The notes: generated by a model from the sequence alone, not told the origin. Positions 26,640 through 42,617 are shown, counted from the first letter of the stretch. The stretch is 64,000 nt of DNA from Ancylobacter sp. IITR112 (GCF_041415945.1 NZ_JBGCUS010000001.1:3534001-3598000); one strand, 5' to 3'. A program made the numbers and translations.

Positions 26640-27368
26640 TCAGCCCCCCATGGGCTGCGGCGCCAGCACCGGCTCGAACACGGGCAGGCGGGCGCGGCGC
26701 TTGCTGGGGACCGGCTTGTAGACCTGCTTGGTCGCCTCGACGATATGCACGCCAGCGAAGGGCAGCGCCAGCGTGGCGCCCACGCGCTCCCACGCGACGG
26801 CCGATCGCAGGAACCAGTTGCGCGGCACCGGCGGCATATACAGCGCCTCGTCCCAGCCGACGGGCGTGAACAGCGCGCCGCGCAGGAGATCGGTGATCTG
26901 CGTGCGCGAGAACGGGCGTCCATGGCCGAACGGGTTGTTCTCGGTGCGGGCCCAGATGCCGCGCCGGCTCGGCACCACGCAGATGAGACGCCCGCCCGGC
27001 GCCAGCACCCGCCACACCTCACGCAGCACCTCGCCGGCATCGGGCGTCATCTCCAGCAGATGCACGGCGATGACGCGGTCGATCATGCCGTTGCGCAGCG
27101 GCAGTTCGGTCTCATCCACCAGGGCGGCGAGCGTCGGGGCCGCCGAGGGCCAGCGCGTCACTCCCTGCGCGCCCGGCATGAAGGCGAGGGCCCGCTCGCA
27201 CTCCTCGCGAAAAATGCCGAGATAGGGCGTCGCATAGCCCATGCCGAGGACGGAAAGCCCGCGCATATTGCCGGCGCGGGCGCGAATGGCGCGGCCGACA
27301 AGCCGGCGCGTCACCACGCCGATGGGCTGGGCATAGAAGCTGCGAAGGCCGACAACGTCCGGATACAT
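26640..27368 (-). CDS. Class I SAM-dependent methyltransferase
   Basis: Protein of 242 residues with a degenerate motif I (LSVLGMGYATPYLGIF), a motif-IV-like MIDRVIAVHLLEMTPDAGEV and LREVWRVLAPGGRLICVVPS, which is the typical post-core strand of class I methyltransferases. The substrate is unknown. The C-terminal third is basic and proline-rich (VYKPVPSKRRARLPVF). It is convergent with metW and divergent from the helicase gene, so it is probably monocistronic. Confidence 0.87.
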   Translation of the reverse strand: MYPDVVGLRSFYAQPIGVVTRRLVGRAIRARAGNMRGLSVLGMGYATPYLGIFREECERALAFMPGAQGVTRWPSAAPTLAALVDETELPLRNGMIDRVIAVHLLEMTPDAGEVLREVWRVLAPGGRLICVVPSRRGIWARTENNPFGHGRPFSRTQITDLLRGALFTPVGWDEALYMPPVPRNWFLRSAVAWERVGATLALPFAGVHIVEATKQVYKPVPSKRRARLPVFEPVLAPQPMGG

Positions 27369-27399
27369 GACCCAAGCTTATAGCCCGAGCGATGACGCC

Positions 27400-27430
27400 T
27401 TGAAATCACCACCCTTTTGCGCCACATAGG
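27400..27430 (+). promoter_or_regulatory. Candidate promoter for the DEAD-box helicase
   Basis: TTGAAA at 27400-27405 is followed by CACATA at 27423-27428 with a 17-base spacer. The wider CTTGAAA...CCACATAGG also resembles a heat-shock (RpoH) promoter loosely. The 294-base gap 27369-27662 holds nothing else gene-like apart from the leader hairpin below. Confidence 0.3.
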
Positions 27431-27597
27431 CGAGGTGTGCGGGCGCTTCGTCCGCAGCGGGGCCGCGTCGCTCGATGTCCGCTTCGGCTGGGAGCCGGAT
27501 CCGGTCAGGTTTTCCTGGCCGCTTCTTCGCCTCCACTTCTGAGCCGCGGCAGTCTTCGGCCCCTCATCATCGGAAAGCGCCGACGTCCCAGGCCACG

Positions 27598-27617
27598 CGG
27601 GGTGTCTCAACACCCCG
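27598..27617 (+). promoter_or_regulatory. Leader hairpin 46 bases before the helicase start
   Basis: CGGGGTGT at 27598-27605 pairs perfectly with ACACCCCG at 27610-27617 around a CTCA tetraloop. The leader of the RNA helicase gene is long (over 200 bases if the upstream promoter is right). Such leaders often carry autoregulation or cold-shock control in helicase genes. No T-run follows, so it is not a terminator. Confidence 0.45.
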
Positions 27618-27662
27618 TGATTCGCGGTTCGTGCTGCTCAAGGCGCGCGGACGCAATCGCCC

Positions 27663-29096
27663 ATGAAAGAACGCTACTTGACCACTTTTAACGAACTCGG
27701 CCTTGCCGAGCCGATCCTGAAAGCCCTCGCGGAAGCGAACCACACCACCCCGACCCCGATCCAGATTCAGGCCGTGCCGCAGGTTCTGGCGGGCCGCGAT
27801 CTCATCGGCATCGCCCAGACCGGCACCGGCAAGACCGCCGCCTTCGCGCTGCCCATCCTCCAGCATCTCGTCACCAACCGCTTCCGCCCGGAGCGCCGCT
27901 CCGCCCGCGCGCTGGTGCTGAGCCCGACCCGTGAACTCTCCGGCCAGATTCTTGAGAGCTTCCGGCTCTACGGCAAGCATGTGCGCCCCTCCACCGCGCT
28001 CGCCATTGGCGGCGTGCCGATCGGCCGTCAGGCTCGCGCGCTGGCCGGCGGTGTCGATGTGCTCGTCGCCACGCCCGGCCGCCTCGTCGACCTCCTGGAG
28101 AACAACGCCGTCCGACTCGACATGGTCGAGGTGCTGGTGCTCGACGAAGCCGACCAGATGCTCGACATGGGCTTCATCCATGCCATCCGCGCCATCTGCG
28201 CCCGCCTGCCGGCCAAGCGCCGCAACCTGTTCTTCTCCGCCACCATGCCGCGCGAGATCGAGAAGCTGGCGGATTCACTGCTGACCGATCCGGTGCGCGT
28301 CGCGGTGACGCCGGTCGCCAAGACCGCCGACCGCATCGAGCAGAAGGTGTTCTTCACCGACCGCGCCGGCAAGCCGAACCTGCTGGTCGAAGTGCTGTCC
28401 GAGCCGGATCTCGACCGCGCGCTCGTCTTCTCCCGCACCAAACACGGCGCTGACCGCGTGGTGAAGGGCCTCGCCGGGGCGGGCATTGCCGCCGAGGCGA
28501 TCCACGGCAACAAGTCGCAGCCCCAGCGCGAGCGGGCACTGGCCGCCTTCCGCCAGGGCGTCGTCAAGGTGCTGGTGGCGACCGACATCGCCGCCCGCGG
28601 CATCGACGTGCCGGGCGTCAGCCATGTGATCAATTACGATCTGCCCAACGTGCCGGAAAGCTATGTCCACCGCATCGGCCGCACCGCCCGCGCCGGTCGC
28701 GAGGGCATCGCCATCTCGCTGTGCGATGGCGAGGAGCGCGCCTTCCTGCGCGACATCGAGCGGCTGATCAAGATCACCATCCCCTCGGTCGACCGTCGCG
28801 GCGAGAGCCGCCGCGAGGGCGCGCCGCGCCTCGAAGGCTTCCGCTCCGATGGTCCGCGCCCGGCGCGCGAGGAGCGCGGGCCCCGTGGCCCGCGCAGCGA
28901 CGCCCCGCGCGGCGCCCGCCCGTTCAATCGTGGGCCCCGTCCTGAGGGCGAGGCCCGCAAGGACGGTCCCCGCCATGATCGGCCGCATCACGACGGCCCG
29001 CGCCACGAAGGCCGCACTGACGGCATCCGCCGTGATGGCCCGCCCCGTGAGGGCCGTCGCCCGCCGCGCCGCAAGGCCTATAACGCGGCCCCGTGA
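27663..29096 (+). CDS. DEAD-box ATP-dependent RNA helicase (RhlE-like)
   Basis: Unwinds RNA duplexes in ribosome assembly, mRNA decay or cold adaptation. The 477-residue protein has the full motif set in order: AQTGTGKTAAF (I), PTRELSGQI (Ia), TPGRLVD (Ib), DEADQMLDMGF (II), SATMP (III), VATDIAARGIDV (V) and HRIGRTARAGR (VI). The last 100 residues are a low-complexity basic tail rich in R, G, P, H and D, typical of RhlE-type enzymes that bind RNA non-specifically. The Q motif (ELGLAEPILKAL... TPIQIQAVPQ) is present. The next gene is infA, so the two may form a translation-related unit. Confidence 0.95.
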   Translation: MKERYLTTFNELGLAEPILKALAEANHTTPTPIQIQAVPQVLAGRDLIGIAQTGTGKTAAFALPILQHLVTNRFRPERRSARALVLSPTRELSGQILESFRLYGKHVRPSTALAIGGVPIGRQARALAGGVDVLVATPGRLVDLLENNAVRLDMVEVLVLDEADQMLDMGFIHAIRAICARLPAKRRNLFFSATMPREIEKLADSLLTDPVRVAVTPVAKTADRIEQKVFFTDRAGKPNLLVEVLSEPDLDRALVFSRTKHGADRVVKGLAGAGIAAEAIHGNKSQPQRERALAAFRQGVVKVLVATDIAARGIDVPGVSHVINYDLPNVPESYVHRIGRTARAGREGIAISLCDGEERAFLRDIERLIKITIPSVDRRGESRREGAPRLEGFRSDGPRPAREERGPRGPRSDAPRGARPFNRGPRPEGEARKDGPRHDRPHHDGPRHEGRTDGIRRDGPPREGRRPPRRKAYNAAP

Positions 29097-29107
29097 CCGC
29101 CTGATCC

Positions 29108-29144
29108 GATGCCCCGCGCCACCCGAACGGGCGCGTGGGGCATC
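29108..29144 (+). terminator. Strong hairpin after the helicase gene
   Basis: GATGCCCCGCGC at 29108-29119 pairs with GCGTGGGGCATC at 29133-29144 (one G-U pair), with a further CCC/GGG stem inside the loop. It begins 11 bases after the helicase stop. No T-run follows, so it may be a Rho-assisted end or a processing barrier before infA. Confidence 0.45.
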
Positions 29145-29257
29145 GCTGAGGCTGGCGTGGACGCCATCCTCGCATTATCAGGACAAGACAAATGCCTGCC
29201 GCCGGGGTATTGGCCTTGCGGCAAGGGCAGCAGCAGCCCGTATGAGGAGAGCCATTA

Positions 29258-29539
29258 ATGGCGAAAGAGGAACTGCTCGAGTTCGACGGCACCGTGACGG
29301 AAGTTCTGCCCGACGGCAATTTCCGCGTCGTGCTCGACAATGAACACGAGATACTCGCCTATGCGGCGGGCAAGATGAAGAAGAACCGCATCCGCACCAT
29401 CGTCGGCGACCGCGTCGTCGTCGAGATGTCGCCCTATGACCTCGAGCGTGGGCGCATCAATTTCCGCCACAAGACCGGTGGACCGACCCCGCCGATCGGC
29501 AGCGGCCAGCGCCGCCCGCCTCCGGGTCGTCGCCGCTGA
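29258..29539 (+). CDS. infA: Translation initiation factor IF-1 with C-terminal tail
   Basis: Single OB-fold protein (93 residues) that binds the 30S A site. The core [20 protein letters not shown] through [24 protein letters not shown] matches IF-1 closely. The normal protein ends at about 72 residues; here it continues with a proline- and arginine-rich tail ([20 protein letters not shown]). The ATG at 29258 follows GAGGAGA. Some alphaproteobacteria have more than one infA copy; whether this is the only one cannot be told. Confidence 0.93.
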   Translation: MAKEELLEFDGTVTEVLPDGNFRVVLDNEHEILAYAAGKMKKNRIRTIVGDRVVVEMSPYDLERGRINFRHKTGGPTPPIGSGQRRPPPGRRR

Positions 29540-29542
29540 GGC

Positions 29543-29561
29543 GCCGGGCGTTTCGCCCGGC
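29543..29561. terminator. Hairpin between convergent infA and tenA
   Basis: GCCGGGCG at 29543-29550 and CGCCCGGC at 29554-29561 form a perfect 8-bp stem with a TTT loop, three bases after the infA stop. There is no T-run on either side. It could protect both convergent mRNA 3' ends. Confidence 0.4.
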
Positions 29562-29603
29562 CGCCCGCGCCGCCCCTCGCCCGCGCCGCCCCTCGCCCGC
29601 CGC

Positions 29604-30281
29604 TCAAACCGGCCAGTCGGCGAGGCGCCAGGCTGAATCCCAGAACATCCATTCGAGTTCCGTGGCCCGCTTATAGGCCGCGTGCATATGCGCGAGCACA
29701 GCCGGCGAGGCGCCCCGCGCGGCATGGTCGGTGGTGGCGATCACCGCCCGGACCGCCTCGTGAAACTCGTCCCCGGCATAGGTGTCGATCCAGGCGTCAT
29801 AGGGGTTCGGCCGCACGGCCCGCCCGAGAATGTCGCGCCCGACTTCGGCATAGATCCAGAAGCAGGGCAGCAGCGCCGCCAGTACCACCGGATAGGGTTC
29901 GGCATAGGCGGTAGCGATCAGGAAGCTGGAATAATGGTGGCACACCGGCGACATCGGCGTGCGCGCGAACTCGTCGGCATCCACTCCGAAGGTCTGGAAG
30001 AAATCGGTGTGCAGCGAGCGCTCGACCACGACAGCGACCTTGGCCGCCTCGGCGAACTGGACCAGCCCGTCCGGGTCCTCGGCCTTGGCCGCCGCCACGG
30101 CGAGCGCGCGGCCGAAGGCGATGAGGTAATGCGCATCCTGGATCATGTAATGCCGGAAACGCTCGGAGGAGAGCGTGCCGTCCGCGAGCGCCATATTGAA
30201 CGGCATGGTGCGGATCGCCTCATAGGTCGGCAGGTTGCGACCCCAGGCATGGGCACTGAAGGAATGGGCGCCGTCGCTCAT
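29604..30281 (-). CDS. tenA: TenA family protein (aminopyrimidine aminohydrolase/thiaminase II)
   Basis: Salvages the pyrimidine part of thiamine by hydrolysing aminopyrimidines. The all-helical protein has 225 residues. Family features are MPFNMALADGTLSSERFRHY near the N-terminus, FRHYMIQDAHYLIAFGRAL with an active-site aspartate, and LLPCFWIYAEVGRDIL with the conserved cysteine. The ATG at 30281 is preceded by AGGAG (in TCAGGAGCAACGCTC) and is preferred to one six codons earlier. No TPP riboswitch is visible upstream; the gene starts 20 bases beyond the terminator of the ATP synthase operon. Confidence 0.93.
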   Translation of the reverse strand: MSDGAHSFSAHAWGRNLPTYEAIRTMPFNMALADGTLSSERFRHYMIQDAHYLIAFGRALAVAAAKAEDPDGLVQFAEAAKVAVVVERSLHTDFFQTFGVDADEFARTPMSPVCHHYSSFLIATAYAEPYPVVLAALLPCFWIYAEVGRDILGRAVRPNPYDAWIDTYAGDEFHEAVRAVIATTDHAARGASPAVLAHMHAAYKRATELEWMFWDSAWRLADWPV

Positions 30282-30300
30282 GAGCGTTGCTCCTGACATG

Positions 30301-30326
30301 AAAAGGGCCGCTGGTGACAGCGGCCC
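30301..30326 (-). terminator. Rho-independent terminator of the atp operon
   Basis: On the minus strand GGGCCGCTG pairs with CAGCGGCCC (plus positions 30318-30326 and 30305-30313) around a 4-base loop, followed by TTTT. It lies about 46 bases after the atpC stop and ends atpHAGDC just before the tenA leader. Confidence 0.85.
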
Positions 30327-30371
30327 GGATCATAGGTGTATCGGCTCGGCCTGCAAACCGCCGCCGTGCCG

Positions 30372-30788
30372 TCAATGCGGGCTGCGCGCATCCGCCTCGA
30401 TAGCGGCGGCGGCGGACTTCAACTGTTCCAGGAACTGCTGGCGGCTGGCACGGATGCCCTCGTCGCGGGCGTCCTCGACATCTTCCTGGGCGTCGCGGAT
30501 CATCTGCGCGAGATTGTCGGCGCGCAGCTCGGCCAGCGGGATGGCGGTTTCTGCCAGCACGGTCAGCCCGGCCGGGTTGGCCTCGGCGAAGCCGCCGCGC
30601 ACGAACAGCTTCTTGGCGGGGCCGTCGCCCTTGATCGTCAGCACGCCGGGCTTCAGCGTCGACACGAAGGGCGCATGGCCGGCGAGAATGCCAAACTCGC
30701 CTTCAGCGCCGGGGACGATCACCTCGGTCACTGCGCCGGAATAGACGAGACGCTCGGGCGAGACGAGTTCAAACGGGAAGGTGGCCAT
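30372..30788 (-). CDS. atpC: F1F0 ATP synthase subunit epsilon
   Basis: Epsilon subunit (138 residues) of the F1 central stalk, which couples rotation and inhibits ATP hydrolysis. It begins MATFPFELVSPERLVYSGAV, followed by VIVPGAEGEFGILAGHAPFV, both diagnostic of the N-terminal beta-sandwich; the C-terminal helical hairpin is alanine-rich. It is the last gene of the atpHAGDC operon and is followed by a clear terminator. Confidence 0.97.
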   Translation of the reverse strand: MATFPFELVSPERLVYSGAVTEVIVPGAEGEFGILAGHAPFVSTLKPGVLTIKGDGPAKKLFVRGGFAEANPAGLTVLAETAIPLAELRADNLAQMIRDAQEDVEDARDEGIRASRQQFLEQLKSAAAAIEADARSPH

Positions 30789-30856
30789 GGATCCTCCAGG
30801 GGATGCGTCAGCGTCAATGATCGACGCCCCGTACCGTCACGGCCGGGGCGCTGGGA

Positions 30857-33194
<2,338 letters not shown>

Positions 33195-33218
33195 CTACCC
33201 GATGCTCCGCTCTGCCGA

Positions 33219-35656
<2,438 letters not shown>

Positions 35657-36328
35657 TCAGTCGCGCGCCACCCGCAGCGCCGCCGCCGCCGCCACCGGGC
35701 CGAGCACCAGCGCCCCAAGCGACAGGCCGAGCAGGATGCGGAACGGCGTGCCGAACGGCACCGTGCCCCCCAGCGCAGTTGCGGTGGCCGCCACCGCGAA
35801 GATCAGCACCGGGATGGTCAGCGGCATCACCAGCACCGCCACCAGCAGCCCGCCGCGCCGGAACACGGCGGCGAAGGCGGCGCCGATCAGGCCGAGAAAG
35901 GTGATGGCGGGCGTGCCGACCAGCAGGGTCAGCGTCAGCGCGCCGATCGACGCCGGGGCGAGGTTGAGCAGCAGCGCCAGCACCGGCGCGGCCACCACCA
36001 GCGGCAGGCCGGTGGCGATCCAGTGCGCCAGCCCCTTCGCCGCCGCCACCAGTTCCAGCGGCAGCGGCGCCATGGCGAGCACATCGAGCGCACCGTCTTC
36101 CGCATCTGCCGCGAACAGCCGGTCGAGGCCGATCAGCGAGGCGAGCAGCGCGCCGATCCACAGGATGGCCGGACCGATGCGGGCGAGCAAAGCGAGGTCC
36201 GGGCCGATGGCGAAGGGCGTCACCACCACCACGGCCAGGAAGAACACGACGCCGAGCCCCGCCCCGCCGCCGGCGCGCAAAGCGAGGCGCAGATCGCGGG
36301 CGAGCAGCGCGAGAAAGGCGCGGCTCAT
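35657..36328 (-). CDS. ccmB: Heme exporter protein CcmB
   Basis: Membrane subunit (223 residues, about six helices) of the CcmABC heme-handling ABC complex in cytochrome c maturation system I. Family features are the N-terminal LLARDLRLALRAGGGAGLGV-VFFLAVVVVTPFAIGPD and LLASLIGLDRLFAADAEDGA with the D/E-rich turn. It overlaps ccmA by four bases (ATGA). The usual next gene, ccmC, is not here; the next gene on this strand is atpH. Confidence 0.94.
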   Translation of the reverse strand: MSRAFLALLARDLRLALRAGGGAGLGVVFFLAVVVVTPFAIGPDLALLARIGPAILWIGALLASLIGLDRLFAADAEDGALDVLAMAPLPLELVAAAKGLAHWIATGLPLVVAAPVLALLLNLAPASIGALTLTLLVGTPAITFLGLIGAAFAAVFRRGGLLVAVLVMPLTIPVLIFAVAATATALGGTVPFGTPFRILLGLSLGALVLGPVAAAAALRVARD

Positions 36329-36963
36329 GCCTCCACCTCCGCCAGCAGCGGCCGCGCCGGCCGCCAGGCGCCGAGGTCGAGCGCCTCGGACGGGCCGAAA
36401 TCAAGCGGCGCATGGGTCGCGGCAACGATCAGCCCGCCCGCCGCCACATGCGCCCGCGCCAGTTCGCCGAAGCGCGCCTGCGCCGCCACGTCGAGCGCCG
36501 TGGTCGGCTCGTCCAGCAGCCACAGCGGGCGCCGCGCCACCAGCAGCCGCGCCAGCGCCAGGCGCCGCTTCTGCCCGGCCGAGAGCACCGCCACCGGCAG
36601 CCGCTCCAGCCCGCCGAGCCCGACCGCCTCCATCGCGTCGCCGACGGAAAGCGCCGGGCGGCCGAGCATGGCGCGCCAGAAGGCGAGATTCTCCTGCGCG
36701 CTCAGGCTCGCCTTATGCGCGTCGAGATGGCCGAGATAGTGCGTCTCCTCGGTGAAATCCTCGGGCTCCGGCGCGCCTTCCAGCCGCAGCACGCCCGCCT
36801 CCGGCCGCGCCAGCCCGGCCAGCAGGCGCAGCAGCGAGGATTTGCCGGTGCCGTTCGGCCCGGTGACGATGAGCGAACGGCCGGCCTCCAGCGTGAATCC
36901 CAGCCGCTCGAACAGCAGACGCACCCCGCGCCGGCACGCCAGATCGCTCACCACCAGCCGCAT
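36325..36963 (-). CDS. ccmA: Heme exporter ATP-binding protein CcmA
   Basis: ABC ATPase (212 residues) that powers release of holo-CcmE in cytochrome c maturation. Walker A is VTGPNGTGKSSLLRLLAGL, the signature is VAVLSAGQKRRLALARLLVA and Walker B is PLWLLDEPTTALD. The ATG at 36963 gives the family-sized protein; an upstream start would add 16 residues without homology. It is divergent from acnA and is followed by ccmB with overlap. Confidence 0.94.
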   Translation of the reverse strand: MRLVVSDLACRRGVRLLFERLGFTLEAGRSLIVTGPNGTGKSSLLRLLAGLARPEAGVLRLEGAPEPEDFTEETHYLGHLDAHKASLSAQENLAFWRAMLGRPALSVGDAMEAVGLGGLERLPVAVLSAGQKRRLALARLLVARRPLWLLDEPTTALDVAAQARFGELARAHVAAGGLIVAATHAPLDFGPSEALDLGAWRPARPLLAEVEA

Positions 36964-37183
36964 GACCGGCCCCGTGCCGGAGCGCCGCCGACGCGCCGCA
37001 CAAATTTCCAATGCATCGCGTCATGCCCTCTAGGATCGGAGTTTGAAATGGCTCTATATAGAAAACTGAACGATGCGCCCGGCGCCCTGCCATGGCCCGC
37101 CCGAGCTGAGCTATAGCCCGCGAGCCCGCTTCTCTCCAAGGCCCAGCGCATCCTGTCACTTTGTTAGCGGGGACCTGCCAGCC

Positions 37184-39868
<2,685 letters not shown>

Positions 39869-39892
39869 ACCGACGGGACTTCTTGACAAGGA

Positions 39893-39925
39893 GCCGGCAC
39901 GGGATACCTCCTGTGCCGGCCTTTT
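39893..39925 (+). terminator. Rho-independent terminator of acnA
   Basis: GCCGGCAC at 39893-39900 pairs with GTGCCGGC at 39913-39920, extended inward by a mismatch and GG/CC, and is followed by CTTTT. It starts 25 bases after the acnA stop. Confidence 0.85.
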
Positions 39926-40147
39926 CATGTTCATCCCGCCGCGCCGTCGCCCCCCGCCCCGTCACGCCGGCGTCAACGGCGACACCCGAATGTGACTGGT
40001 GGCGCGCCGTGCGTCGTCCTATTGCCTTGGAGGCGGGCCGGCCGGAGACCCCGGCCATGGCCCGCGCCGAACCCTGCGAGGGCGGCCCTCTGCCGGGCCT
40101 GCCCGCTGCGTGCCCTGAGTCCCCGCGCCCAAGGACAAGCGCCCGAG

Positions 40148-40966
40148 ATGTCCCTGACCGACGCTTCCGCTTTCGGCCCGCGCGTCCGCGCCTCCCACGC
40201 CGCCCGCGCGCTGCTCCCGGGCCTTGCCCTCGCCCTGATCGGCCTGCTGTCCGCCCCGGCCGGGGCCCGCGCCGAAGAACTGCCGGTCAAGGCCGAGCCG
40301 GTGAAGCCGATCACGGCGCCGAAGGCGGTGATCGAGTTGTTCACCAGCCAGGGCTGTTCCTCCTGCCCGCCCGCCGACAAGCTCATGGGCGAACTCGCCG
40401 CCCGCTCCGATGTGCTCGCCCTCACTTTGGCGGTGGATTACTGGGACTATCTCGGCTGGAAGGACACGCTGGCCAAGCACGGCCATTCGCTGCGGCAAAA
40501 GGCCTATGCGCATATGCGCGGCGACGGCAAGATGTTTACCCCGCAAGCCGTGGTGAACGGCCGCGTCATGACCATCGGTTCGGACCGGGTGGCGCTGGAA
40601 CGCGCCCTCGAATCCAGCCCGTCGCCGGCTCTGCCGGTCTCCGTGGCCACCCGCGGCGACCGGGTGACGGTGGACATCGGCGCCATGCCCGGCGCGGCCA
40701 AGGCCGAGGTCTGGCTCTGCCCGGTGGCAAGCCGCATGGGTGTCGAGATCGGCCGGGGCGAGAATGAAGGCGCCCGTGTCGTCTACCACAATGTGGTGCG
40801 TGGCTGGGTTAAGCTCGGCACCTTCGAGGGGACGCCGGTGCGCTTCGAGGCGCCGGTGCACCGCGCGCCGGGCGAGGGCATCGACGCGGTGGCGGTGTTC
40901 GTCCAGACGGGCTCCTCGACGGAGCCGGGCGCCGTGCTCGGCGCGGCGCTGCAGCCGCTGGACTGA
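40148..40966 (+). CDS. DUF1223 domain protein, exported, thioredoxin-like
   Basis: Protein of 272 residues with an N-terminal signal-like helix (ALLPGLALALIGLLSAPAGA, then RAEE as a likely cleavage region). The mature part opens with AVIELFTSQGCSSCPPADKL, a CxxC motif in a thioredoxin-like fold, and DYWDYLGWKDTLAKHGHSLR, both hallmarks of DUF1223. The family is widespread in alphaproteobacteria with no proved function; an envelope redox role is a guess. The ATG at 40148 places the signal peptide correctly. It stands alone between acnA and the 41 kb region. Confidence 0.9.
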   Translation: MSLTDASAFGPRVRASHAARALLPGLALALIGLLSAPAGARAEELPVKAEPVKPITAPKAVIELFTSQGCSSCPPADKLMGELAARSDVLALTLAVDYWDYLGWKDTLAKHGHSLRQKAYAHMRGDGKMFTPQAVVNGRVMTIGSDRVALERALESSPSPALPVSVATRGDRVTVDIGAMPGAAKAEVWLCPVASRMGVEIGRGENEGARVVYHNVVRGWVKLGTFEGTPVRFEAPVHRAPGEGIDAVAVFVQTGSSTEPGAVLGAALQPLD

Positions 40967-41340
40967 TACATTCAGCCACCGGAATCACGCTCTCGTTAAC
41001 GGAAAACACAAGGCTGCCCGAATTCGGCCCTTGCCATGCCCCGCCCGCCCTCCATCGTTGCTTTCATAGCGTTGGGCCGGTTCGCGAGCGCATCGGTTTC
41101 CCAGCCCCCCAGCCCCCCGCGGCGTTTGTGGGCCGGCCTGACGTTATCTAGGTTCAATCCCCGAATTGCTCCCTTGAGGGCTGGCCAGGCGCCGGCCCTT
41201 TTTTCGTTCCGGGCCCGCCCGCCGGGTCGGCGGCTGCGAGGGGCTTGAAGCGGCGCCCTGCCCGGTGGATCATGACGGCGACATGACACGGTTCCGCCCA
41301 CCGGCCCCCGCCCGTGGGCCACAGAGACCGGAGGCGCCGC
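40967..41340 (+). other. Gene-poor region with a strong terminator
   Basis: I see no protein-coding gene here. The left part (40990-41180) is less GC-rich than its surroundings in places and contains GTTAACGG and TTATCTAGG stretches. It ends in a textbook terminator at 41178-41204. The terminator is over 200 bases past the DUF1223 stop, so the stretch could be a long 3' UTR or a small RNA gene of up to about 150 bases. The rest to 41340 is the leader of the DUF2794 gene. Confidence 0.5.
41178..41204 (+). terminator. Rho-independent terminator with T6 run
   Basis: GGGCTGGC at 41178-41185 pairs with GCCGGCCC at 41191-41198 (one G-U pair), loop CAGGC, followed by TTTTTT. It is one of the best terminators in the window but lies 212 bases after the nearest upstream gene. 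Confidence 0.85.
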
Positions 41341-41682
41341 TTGGCGGACATCGACCCCATAGCCCTGCCGGTCGGCGCCCGCGTCGACCGCGTCGCCTTC
41401 GACCGGCGCGAGCTCGACCGGATTTTCGATCTCTATGGCCGCATGGTCGCGCTCGGCGAGTGGCGCGACTACGCCATCGACTTCACCCGCGACAAGGCGG
41501 TGTTCTCGATTTTCCGCCGCGCCACCGAGGTGCCGATCTACCGCATCGAGAAGGACCCGCGACTCGCCCGCCGCCAAGGTGCCTACACTGTGGTGTCGCA
41601 GACCGGGCTCATCCTCAAGCGCGGGCATGAGCTTGCGCGCGTCATCGCGGTGTTGGAAAAGCCGTTGCGCGCCGTCAACTGA
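41341..41682 (+). CDS. DUF2794 family protein
   Basis: Small soluble protein of 113 residues. The conserved core is FDRRELDRIFDLYGRMVALG, EWRDYAIDFTRDKAVFSIFR, YRIEKDPRLARRQGAYTVVS and ILKRGHELARVIAVLEKPL, which together match the alphaproteobacterial DUF2794 family. Function unknown. The TTG at 41341 is chosen because GGAGG at 41330-41334 is ideally spaced; a GTG at 41314 would add nine residues. It precedes aguB by 29 bases and could be co-transcribed with it. Confidence 0.85.
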   Translation: MADIDPIALPVGARVDRVAFDRRELDRIFDLYGRMVALGEWRDYAIDFTRDKAVFSIFRRATEVPIYRIEKDPRLARRQGAYTVVSQTGLILKRGHELARVIAVLEKPLRAVN

Positions 41683-41711
41683 CCAGACCCACCGGCCATT
41701 CGGAGAATGAA

Positions 41712-42602
41712 ATGCGCAGCCTGACTGTCGCCGCCACCCAGATGCGCTGCGACTGGGATATCGACGGCAATATCGCCCGCGCCGACGCCCTGGTGCGCGA
41801 GGCCGCCGGGCGCGGGGCGCGGCTCATCCTGCTGCAGGAGCTGTTCGAGACCCCCTATTTCTGCCAGGACCAGTTGCACGAATTCCTCGACCTCGCCCGG
41901 CCCTTGGAGGGCAACCGGCTGATCGGCCATTTCGCCCGCCTCGCCCGCGAACTGGGCGTTGTGCTGCCGGTCTCCTTCTTCGAACGTGCCGGCCAGGCCA
42001 CCTTCAACAGCCTCGCCATGGTCGACGCCGATGGCGAGGTGCTCGGCCTCTACCGGAAAAGCCACATTCCCGATGGGCCAGGCTATACGGAGAAGTTCTA
42101 TTTCTCCCCCGGCGACACCGGCTTCCGGGTGTGGGACACGGCGGTGGGGCGCGTCGGCGTCGGCATCTGCTGGGACCAGTGGTTCCCGGAATGCGCCCGC
42201 GCCATGGCGCTGCTCGGCGCCGAGGTGCTGCTCTATCCCACCGCCATCGGTTCCGAGCCGCAGGATCCGAGCCTTGATTCGGCCGCTCACTGGCAGCGTG
42301 TGATGCAGGGCCATGCGGGCGCCAATCTCACGCCGCTCGTCGCCTCCAATCGTATCGGCACCGAGCCTGGGCGCAACGGGACGCAGATCACCTTCTACGG
42401 CTCTTCCTTCATCGCCGGCCCCACCGGCGAGAAGGTCGCCGAAGCCGGGCGCACGGAAGAAGCCGTGCTCACCGCCACTTTCGATCTCGACGGCATCGCC
42501 CGCCAGCGCCAGAGCTGGGGCGTGTTCCGCGACCGCCGGCCGGAGCTCTACGCTCCCCTGCTCTCGCTCGACGGGCGGGCGCCCACCCGGCCGATCGGCT
42601 GA
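41712..42602 (+). CDS. aguB: N-carbamoylputrescine amidase
   Basis: Hydrolyses N-carbamoylputrescine to putrescine, CO2 and ammonia. The 296-residue nitrilase-family enzyme has the Glu-Lys-Cys triad: glutamate in LILLQELFETPYF, lysine in GLYRKSHIPDGPGYTEKFYF, cysteine in GVGICWDQWFPECAR. The LFETPYFCQ and DPSLDSAAHWQRVMQGHAGAN segments are typical of AguB. It lies 15 bases before aguA in the same direction, giving the two-step agmatine-to-putrescine pathway. A polyamine-type ABC transporter lies further along the window. Confidence 0.96.
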   Translation: MRSLTVAATQMRCDWDIDGNIARADALVREAAGRGARLILLQELFETPYFCQDQLHEFLDLARPLEGNRLIGHFARLARELGVVLPVSFFERAGQATFNSLAMVDADGEVLGLYRKSHIPDGPGYTEKFYFSPGDTGFRVWDTAVGRVGVGICWDQWFPECARAMALLGAEVLLYPTAIGSEPQDPSLDSAAHWQRVMQGHAGANLTPLVASNRIGTEPGRNGTQITFYGSSFIAGPTGEKVAEAGRTEEAVLTATFDLDGIARQRQSWGVFRDRRPELYAPLLSLDGRAPTRPIG

Positions 42603-42617
42603 AGGCAGGCGGGCACG

